A stretch of DNA of 17,221 nt, taken from NCBI GenBank assembly GCA_964352225.1, contig CAYGRM010000117.1, forward strand, positions 1-17,221, written 5' to 3'. This document shows positions 1 through 5,155 of this stretch, in pieces. Position numbers and translations under genes: made by a program. The stretch comes from CAJQQY01 sp964352225. Its GTDB lineage: Bacteria > Bacteroidota > Bacteroidia > Chitinophagales > Saprospiraceae. The notes under the pieces are model-generated. The model searched no databases. It was not told the origin of the DNA and worked only from the letters and a program-made list of their open reading frames with translations. Position 1 is the stretch's first letter. Every line of letters begins with the position of its first letter.

Positions 1-34
1 TACCTAGATCTTAATATACCGATTTCTCTTTTTA

Positions 35-42
35 CAAACATA
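35..42 (-). promoter_or_regulatory. Possible leftward -7 promoter motif
   Basis: Read on the minus strand this is TATGTTTG, which fits the Bacteroidota sigma-ABfrA -7 consensus TAnnTTTG. I do not see a convincing TTG/TTTG -33 element at the right distance. It lies about 35 bases from the window edge and points leftward, so it could start a gene outside the window. An 8-base motif with two free positions can occur by chance in AT-rich DNA. Confidence 0.25.
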
Positions 43-47
43 CGAGG

Positions 48-111
48 CATTTAAGAACATATAAGATTCCCATAATGAAGGCTTATATGTTCTTAAATGG
101 TTTTAAAAAAA
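48..111. repeat. Intergenic inverted repeat, copy 1
   Basis: Two perfectly complementary 18-base arms, CATTTAAGAACATATAAG (48-65) and its reverse complement (82-99), enclose a 16-base loop and are followed by GGTTTTAAAAAAA. A second, imperfect copy lies at 10932-11000, with the same arm sequences and a similar right flank but an unrelated loop. Conserved arms with a free loop suggest a dispersed palindromic element or a structured RNA rather than a plain terminator. Confidence 0.7.
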
Positions 112-265
112 CACATTCAACCTTACCTGGTATTTTTATAAGAAAGCCCTTTAAAACGTAATTAATGATTTTGGAAAAGAAATGATTTGAGTAGTCTTCT
201 GATCAATACTATTTGTTTTCAAAATGGGCTACGCTGACAATTATCTAAACAGTTAGCAATTTTTC

Positions 266-313
266 AAAAAAAATACCTGCTAGGGAATCAATCTCCTAGC
301 AGGTATTTTTTTT
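266..313 (-). terminator. Bidirectional hairpin terminator
   Basis: The arms TACCTGCTAGG and CCTAGCAGGTA pair perfectly around a 10-base loop (285-294). They are flanked by an A tract on the left and a T tract on the right, so the structure reads as an intrinsic terminator on both strands. It begins about 17 bases beyond the stop codon of the leftward lipoprotein gene and is the obvious terminator for it. No rightward gene in the window needs it. Confidence 0.85.
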
Positions 314-330
314 ATGAAGTTATTTAAAAC

Positions 331-1359
331 CTAATCTAAAAAATTCAAATCCTTAGTCAAAGTATTATTTTGAATAGAATCAATCGTCGGACCGTTCAAA
401 GTGTACCCTTCCTGCAGTTTATAGTTTTTAGAAGAAAAGATTCCAAAACCTTCAGACAAATTAGTGTAAGTAGGAATAACTTGGGTACTAGTAATCCCAG
501 TATTCGCATTTCCAGCATTAATATAATCGGTCAAAGCTTGTCCTCCTCCAGTCACTAAAATATCAAAAGAAAGAAACTTCCGAGCAACACTTGGATTAAT
601 ATCCAAACGATTATTTAAGAATGTAAATAAATCTATTTTTGATAGACGGGTATCCATTCTAACTTGATTATTAACATAAACCGCTGGTTGATTTTCCTCT
701 ATTTTCCATTCCAAAGTAACAATTCTATCATTTGCAGGATCCGAAAAATCATTTTCTTCGATGTGCAGGAATAAAGTGACATCAAATAATTGTGCTCCAT
801 TGGAACCTCTCCAACCCACTTTCAGACCAGATTGCTCCCACTTAATTGCATCAGCAGTTGAAGGATCTGTATCTGGATCTCTGATATCAATATCATCCAC
901 CATCAAAGCTCTAGCAGAAACCAATTCGGAATTATCCCCTCGATTAATGACTAACTCATACTCCTGAGATCCTACCAATTCTCCGACTGGTAATTCCAAT
1001 TTATATAGATAGTTGGGGGCATTGGCAAAAATTCCTTCTTCTCGAACTAAGCCTTCCAAATTACCATCCACTCTTACTAAATCATAAGTTGCCGGATTAC
1101 TTGGCTCCAAACTTCTAATCTGGACAGAAATATTTTCATAATATAGCGAATCTGGAATTTGAGCTAAATCTAGTGCACTTATATTATTATCAATAAATGC
1201 CTTTTCCACTCGAATATAATTGGCTGAATCACTTTTCGAAATTAATCCATAAACGATAGGAATATCTTTCCAATCTGAGGTTAAATCAATATCATTGGAG
1301 CACGACGGATAGAAAATAGCACTCACAATCACCGCAATAAATAAGCTTATTTTTTTCAT
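331..1359 (-). CDS. Predicted surface lipoprotein, DUF4249-like
   Basis: This encodes 342 residues. The N-terminus is a short lysine start, a hydrophobic stretch and then FYPSC at residues 16-20, which reads as a lipoprotein signal with Cys20 as the lipidated residue, although the -3 position (Tyr) is not ideal. After it comes DWKDIPIVYGLISKSD (29-44), an opening strand pattern like that of DUF4249-type Bacteroidota lipoproteins, followed by beta-rich, Ig-like sequence. There is no catalytic motif. The family is uncharacterised; similar proteins are thought to sit in the envelope or on the cell surface. The start is supported by a -7/-33 promoter pair directly upstream, giving a very short leader. 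The gene is a single unit, divergent from panB and ended by the hairpin at 266-313. The lipoprotein call is firmer than the DUF4249 assignment, which is from pattern memory. Confidence 0.7.
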   Translation of the reverse strand: MKKISLFIAVIVSAIFYPSCSNDIDLTSDWKDIPIVYGLISKSDSANYIRVEKAFIDNNISALDLAQIPDSLYYENISVQIRSLEPSNPATYDLVRVDGNLEGLVREEGIFANAPNYLYKLELPVGELVGSQEYELVINRGDNSELVSARALMVDDIDIRDPDTDPSTADAIKWEQSGLKVGWRGSNGAQLFDVTLFLHIEENDFSDPANDRIVTLEWKIEENQPAVYVNNQVRMDTRLSKIDLFTFLNNRLDINPSVARKFLSFDILVTGGGQALTDYINAGNANTGITSTQVIPTYTNLSEGFGIFSSKNYKLQEGYTLNGPTIDSIQNNTLTKDLNFLD

Positions 1360-1363
1360 GCTG

Positions 1364-1396
1364 CAAAAGTAATTTAATTAAAAGAATTTCTGCAAA
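1364..1396 (-). promoter_or_regulatory. Promoter of the lipoprotein gene
   Basis: On the minus strand TTTG (1393-1396) is followed after 21 bases by TACTTTTG (1364-1371), matching the Bacteroidota -33 (TTTG) and -7 (TAnnTTTG) elements at near-usual spacing. The -7 element ends only four bases before the ATG at 1359, so the transcript would be almost leaderless. If so, translation would start without a Shine-Dalgarno site; otherwise the true start is further downstream. Confidence 0.6.
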
Positions 1397-1759
1397 ATTT
1401 TAACCTTCCATTGTGATTGATTTGACGTTTCTTTGACTAAATAATATTCTACACTTAATACTTTCAAAATTTGACGGATCATTAAAAAATAGAGTTCTTA
1501 AAGTCAATACCCAAAACAACTTTAACGTTATTCCAACCACTCCCCTCAAAGTTATCTAAGCATCATTGTGGGATTTTGCCAAGATCTTTAATCTAAAACA
1601 CCATTTCACTTCCAATTTTCCCATCCTATAATTTTCCTATTTTACTTATCAATAAAATCATAGATTTTTTTACCTTCACGACCGTATTTATCCAACTAAT
1701 CCTAGATTTGAAAATCTAATTCACAAAACTTAATTATTCACATTTAATTTTTTTTTAAA
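1397..1759. other. Divergent intergenic region upstream of panB
   Basis: This AT-rich gap lies between the lipoprotein promoter and panB. I see no ORF of note, no RNA gene and no clear hairpin in 1397-1700. The only structured element is the palindrome with a -7-like motif at 1703-1718. The region is longer than two simple promoters need, but nothing in it can be named. Confidence 0.5.
1703..1718 (+). promoter_or_regulatory. panB: Candidate panB promoter within a palindrome
   Basis: TAGATTTG (1703-1710) matches the -7 consensus TAnnTTTG and lies 50 bases before the panB start. It also forms half of a perfect palindrome, TAGATTT-GA-AAATCTA, so a dimeric regulator could cover it, or the match could be chance. 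No TTG-type -33 element is visible about 20 bases upstream, which lowers confidence. Confidence 0.35.
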
Positions 1760-2575
1760 ATGTCTGTACACAAAGAAGTAAAACGAGTCACCGTTCATGT
1801 CCTGCAAGCGATGAAAATGCGTGGAGAAAAAATATCCATGTTAACCGCTTATGATTTTTCGATGGCTCGGATTTTAGATGCAGCGGGAATTGATGTTTTG
1901 TTGGTTGGAGATTCTGCATCCAATGTAATGGCTGGTCACGAAACTACTCTACCGATTACTTTGGATCAAATGATTTATCATGCTTCCTCGGTGGTTCGAG
2001 GTGTCAAAAGAGCTTTAATCGTAGTTGATTTACCTTTTGGAACCTATCAAGGTGATTCCAAAGGTGCCTTGAATTCTGCCATTCGAATCATGAAAGAATC
2101 TGGTGCACATGCCGTAAAATTAGAAGGTGGAAGAGAAATCGAAGATTCTATCAAACGAATTCTTTCAGCAGGTGTTCCAGTAATGGGTCACTTAGGATTA
2201 ACTCCACAAAGTATTTACAAATTTGGAACTTATACCGTGCGAGCAAAAGAAGAAGAGGAAGCAAAACGTTTGATTAAAGATGCTAAGCATTTGGAAAAAT
2301 TAGGATGCTTCGCGGTTGTCTTGGAAAAAATCCCAGCAACTTTAGCAAAACAAGTTTCTGAAAGTATCAATATTCCAACTATCGGAATCGGAGGTGGTGC
2401 TGATACGGATGGGCAAGTTTTAGTTACTCATGATTTGCTAGGAATAACTAAAGATTTTCATCCCCGATTTTTGAGAAGATATTTAGAGTTATTTGATTTA
2501 ATTAGAGAGTCAGTGGAACAATATATCAAAGATGTAAAATCAGGAGATTTCCCGAATGAGAATGAGCAGTATTAG
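1760..2575 (+). CDS. panB: 3-methyl-2-oxobutanoate hydroxymethyltransferase
   Basis: PanB transfers a hydroxymethyl group from 5,10-methylene-tetrahydrofolate to 2-oxoisovalerate, giving ketopantoate, the first committed step of pantothenate and coenzyme A synthesis in the cytoplasm. The 271-residue length is typical. Hallmarks appear in order: MLTAYDFSMA (27-36), LLVGDSASNVMAGHETT (47-63), VVDLPFGTYQ (88-97), AVKLEGG (118-124), VMGHLGLTPQS (141-151), VVLEKIP (186-192) and PTIGIGGG (206-213). Asp51, Asp90 and Glu122 correspond to the metal ligands of the E. coli enzyme and Glu189 to its catalytic glutamate. The KpnI-barrel core looks complete and full length. No other pan gene is in the window, so panC and panD must lie elsewhere. 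The start ATG follows an A/T-rich leader with no Shine-Dalgarno site, as usual in this phylum. A repeat-bearing 86-base gap separates it from mltG. Confidence 0.96.
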   Translation: MSVHKEVKRVTVHVLQAMKMRGEKISMLTAYDFSMARILDAAGIDVLLVGDSASNVMAGHETTLPITLDQMIYHASSVVRGVKRALIVVDLPFGTYQGDSKGALNSAIRIMKESGAHAVKLEGGREIEDSIKRILSAGVPVMGHLGLTPQSIYKFGTYTVRAKEEEEAKRLIKDAKHLEKLGCFAVVLEKIPATLAKQVSESINIPTIGIGGGADTDGQVLVTHDLLGITKDFHPRFLRRYLELFDLIRESVEQYIKDVKSGDFPNENEQY

Positions 2576-2630
2576 TAGGCAGTTTTCGGTAGGCAGTTTT
2601 CAGTAGGCAAATGAAAACTGCTAACTGAAA
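2576..2630. repeat. TAGGCAGTTTTC direct and inverted repeat
   Basis: Directly after the panB stop the 14-base unit TAGGCAGTTTTCGG/AG occurs twice in tandem (2576-2589, 2590-2603), and a third partial TAGGC begins at 2604. The arms GCAGTTTTCA (2593-2602) and TGAAAACTGC (2612-2621) then form a perfect 10-bp hairpin, followed by a T run at about 2641-2648. It resembles the GGCAGT/GTAGGC-type intergenic repeats I recall from many Bacteroidota genomes. It may also act as a weak terminator or processing site between panB and mltG. Confidence 0.7.
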
Positions 2631-2661
2631 ATTCAAACATTTTTTTTTAAAAAAATAAATT

Positions 2662-3696
2662 ATGATAAAAAAAATATTTATTGGTCTGATACTCATTGGA
2701 GCCTTGGTCGGCTCTTTTTTATGGGGAAAATATCGAGCGATTTCATCTCCTAATGTACCTGCTGATCTTCAAAATAATATTGTCGAAATCCCTACTAATT
2801 CCACTTTTCCAGAAGTTGTAAATATATTGTTTGAAAATGGTCAGATTGAAGATACCATTTCATTTCGAGAGGTGGCAGAATTGATGAAATATAAAAAAAC
2901 TACCATGCGAAATGGTCGATATAAAATCGAAGCAGGGTGGAGTAATCGAGACTTAATTACTCATCTGCGAGCAGGGAAACAAGCACCCGTAAAAGTGGTT
3001 TTAAACACAGGAAGGTTCGTCGAAGACATTGCGGGAAAAGCTGCAAAAACTATCGAAGCTGACTCTTCAGATCTTTCACAACTCTTTCATAATCAATCAG
3101 TTATTATGCAAAAGGGTTTTACCGATGAAACCTTAATGAGTCTTTTCATTCCAAATACTTACGAATTTTTTTGGAATACTAATGCAGAAAGATTTTTAGA
3201 CAGAATGGTTAAGGAACATGAGGTTTTTTGGGAAAAAAATAACCGAGAGAAAAAGGCTGCTGATTTAAAAATGAGTAAAGAAGAAGTTTATACCTTAGCC
3301 TCCATTGTGGAAAGAGAAACCAATGCCAATTCTGAAAAACCTCGAATTGCAGGGGTCTACTTGAATCGATTAAAAAAAGGAATGCTGCTTCAAGCTGACC
3401 CAACTGCTGTTTTTGCCACGCGTGATTTTACCGCTCGGAGAGTATTGAACAAACACATCAATTTTGACTCACCATATAACACTTACAAATACGTAGGATT
3501 ACCTCCTGGACCAATTAGCATCGCATCTATTTCAAGTATCGACGCGGTGCTCAATGCTGAAAGTCATGAGTATATTTTCTTCTGCGCTAAGCCTGATAAT
3601 TCTGGATTGCATGCTTTTGCTAAAACCTTAGCAGGACATAACCAGAATGCTAATAAATTTCGTACTTGGTTAAATGAGCAGCAAATTTTGAATTAA
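2662..3696 (+). CDS. mltG: Endolytic transglycosylase MltG (YceG family)
   Basis: MltG is an inner-membrane lytic transglycosylase that cuts nascent glycan strands and so acts as a terminator of peptidoglycan polymerisation. The protein has 344 residues, close to family length. A single N-terminal membrane segment (about 4-21) is followed by a LysM-like region in which VEIPTNSTFPEVVNILFENG (41-60) is visible, then the catalytic domain. Key motifs are LFIPNTYEFFWNT (161-173), LASIVERETN (212-221) with the predicted catalytic Glu217 (Glu218 in E. coli), GVYLNRLKKGMLLQADPT (231-248) and VGLPPGPISI (278-287). The domain is periplasmic. It is followed after 23 bases by the Ppx/GppA gene on the same strand, so the two are probably one transcript; in many bacteria mltG instead neighbours pabC or tmk. 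Nothing appears truncated. Confidence 0.95.
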   Translation: MIKKIFIGLILIGALVGSFLWGKYRAISSPNVPADLQNNIVEIPTNSTFPEVVNILFENGQIEDTISFREVAELMKYKKTTMRNGRYKIEAGWSNRDLITHLRAGKQAPVKVVLNTGRFVEDIAGKAAKTIEADSSDLSQLFHNQSVIMQKGFTDETLMSLFIPNTYEFFWNTNAERFLDRMVKEHEVFWEKNNREKKAADLKMSKEEVYTLASIVERETNANSEKPRIAGVYLNRLKKGMLLQADPTAVFATRDFTARRVLNKHINFDSPYNTYKYVGLPPGPISIASISSIDAVLNAESHEYIFFCAKPDNSGLHAFAKTLAGHNQNANKFRTWLNEQQILN

Positions 3697-3719
3697 TTTT
3701 TTTTGAAAAAAGTCAAATT

Positions 3720-4631
3720 ATGAAATTAGCAGCGATTGATATTGGTTCCAATGCCATCCGATTACAAATTATTCGAGTCATCAGAGAAAACGAAGTAATC
3801 AGTTTTAAAAAATTGGAATATTTACGTTTTCCCTTACGATTGGGACATGACGTTTTTCAACATGGAGAGATTGGAGAAGTGGCTGCTGATAAATTTGAAA
3901 AACTCATGAAGACTTTCAAATTACTGATTGACTTGTACGAAGTTGATGCTTATTATGCCGTAGCTACTTCAGCCATGCGAGAGGCAAAAAATGGAAAAAA
4001 AATCATTCAAAAAATTGCCACTTATTTTGATTTAAAGATCAACTTGATTAGTGGAAAAGAAGAAGCTGAGATATTAAGCAAAGCCATTATTCCTTATCTA
4101 AATGCAAAAAATTATATCCATATTGATGTCGGAGGTGGAAGTACCGAATTAAACCTTTACAAAGGAAAAAAGAAAATTAATAGTCATTCGTTTAAAATTG
4201 GTTCGGTGCGACAGTTGAAACTGGCAGAAAGAAAAGTCATCCTCAAATCCATGGCAGATTGGTTAAAGATAAAAAAGAATCAAATCGGTTCTCCTATTTG
4301 TGCCGTAGGTACGGGCGGAAATATCAACAAACTATTCAAACTTTCTCAACAAAAATATAACGGTAGCATAAGCTTTACCGAATTAAATGCTTTAAAACTT
4401 TACGTCAATGCATTTGACTATAACAAAAGAATCAATCAACTCAAACTAAATCCAGATCGTGCAGATGTGATTATTCCAGCCGCGGAGATTTATCTCGAAG
4501 TGATGAGACTTACAGGTGCAGATCAAATTATGGTTCCCGGTGTAGGATTAAAAGATGGTACTTTGTACACCTTATTGGAAAAAACGACGGGAGAAAAACT
4601 TGGAGATATTCAATTTTTAGATATGTTTTAG
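3720..4631 (+). CDS. Ppx/GppA-family phosphatase, short form
   Basis: This is a 303-residue member of the exopolyphosphatase/guanosine pentaphosphate phosphatase family in the ASKHA (actin/sugar kinase/Hsp70) fold. The first phosphate loop AAIDIGSNAIRLQI is at 4-17, VATSAMREAKNG at 81-92, SGKEEAEI at 111-118 with the likely catalytic Glu115, and the second phosphate loop HIDVGGGSTEL at 134-144. A late glycine motif MVPGVGLKDG lies near 270-281. The protein ends after the two ASKHA domains and lacks the C-terminal HD/helical domains of long E. coli Ppx, so it resembles short Ppx/GppA forms. Substrate (polyphosphate or pppGpp) cannot be told from sequence alone, so I give no symbol. It should be cytoplasmic. 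It sits 23 bases after mltG, implying co-transcription. I see no clear hairpin terminator behind it. Confidence 0.9.
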   Translation: MKLAAIDIGSNAIRLQIIRVIRENEVISFKKLEYLRFPLRLGHDVFQHGEIGEVAADKFEKLMKTFKLLIDLYEVDAYYAVATSAMREAKNGKKIIQKIATYFDLKINLISGKEEAEILSKAIIPYLNAKNYIHIDVGGGSTELNLYKGKKKINSHSFKIGSVRQLKLAERKVILKSMADWLKIKKNQIGSPICAVGTGGNINKLFKLSQQKYNGSISFTELNALKLYVNAFDYNKRINQLKLNPDRADVIIPAAEIYLEVMRLTGADQIMVPGVGLKDGTLYTLLEKTTGEKLGDIQFLDMF

Positions 4632-5155
4632 ATGAGGGGCTGCTTCAGAAAATTATTATCTCCTTCAAGTATCGATGCCTTACTAAGCACTTCGTAATTT
4701 TACATTTTTCAGCATCAGAACTATTCTAATAGTCACATCCAATATTAGTTAAAAACCCTCCACAATCTTTGAGCTTTTTTAAGAAACAATTTTCTAGTTT
4801 TTGTGAAAATAAAAAATCATAAACATTAAAGTAAAATATAGTATCGTCATTATTAAAATACGTTTTTAATCTATTTTAAAAAAAGCTAACATATTCTAAT
4901 TTTTTAAAATATTTATACTAAATTTACTAGTGTTGAAAAGTAAATATTTGAAAATAAATGAGCAAGAAGAGAACATTATCATAGACAAACATTATTCTTC
5001 CCAAACAACTACATTTTTATTCTTACTACTCATTTGATTGATTATACTTTTATTAAATATTAATCTACTTTTCATACTCATCGTTCAACTGAAATTCAAA
5101 AAATTAAGATGGAATACTATTCTAGTAAGTAGTCATTTTCCCACATCTTTAATTT
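4632..5155. other. Long AT-rich gap before the EAD/SPOR gene
   Basis: These 524 bases show no credible ORF, tRNA-like structure, long repeat or strong hairpin. The sequence is noticeably more AT-rich than the flanking genes. I searched by eye for TAnnTTTG motifs on the plus strand and saw none in good position, so the promoter of the downstream gene is not identified. An in-frame TAA at 5150-5152 excludes extension of the downstream gene into this gap. Confidence 0.55.

Larger units (their letters stand above)
1..330. other. Non-coding left edge
   Basis: I see no credible gene here: the three plus-strand frames are stopped early and nothing readable continues in from the left edge. The stretch holds a long inverted repeat (48-99), a possible leftward -7 promoter motif (35-42) that would serve a gene beyond the edge, and a bidirectional hairpin terminator (266-313) for the leftward lipoprotein gene. 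Bases 112-265 show nothing I can name. Confidence 0.6.

Noticed and set aside
2576..2630. CRISPR-like array
   Set aside because: Only two to three short units with no unique spacers of regular size and no cas genes.
3209..3403. A 64-residue leftward frame within mltG
   Set aside because: It lies opposite the conserved catalytic region of mltG and has no independent promoter or domain.
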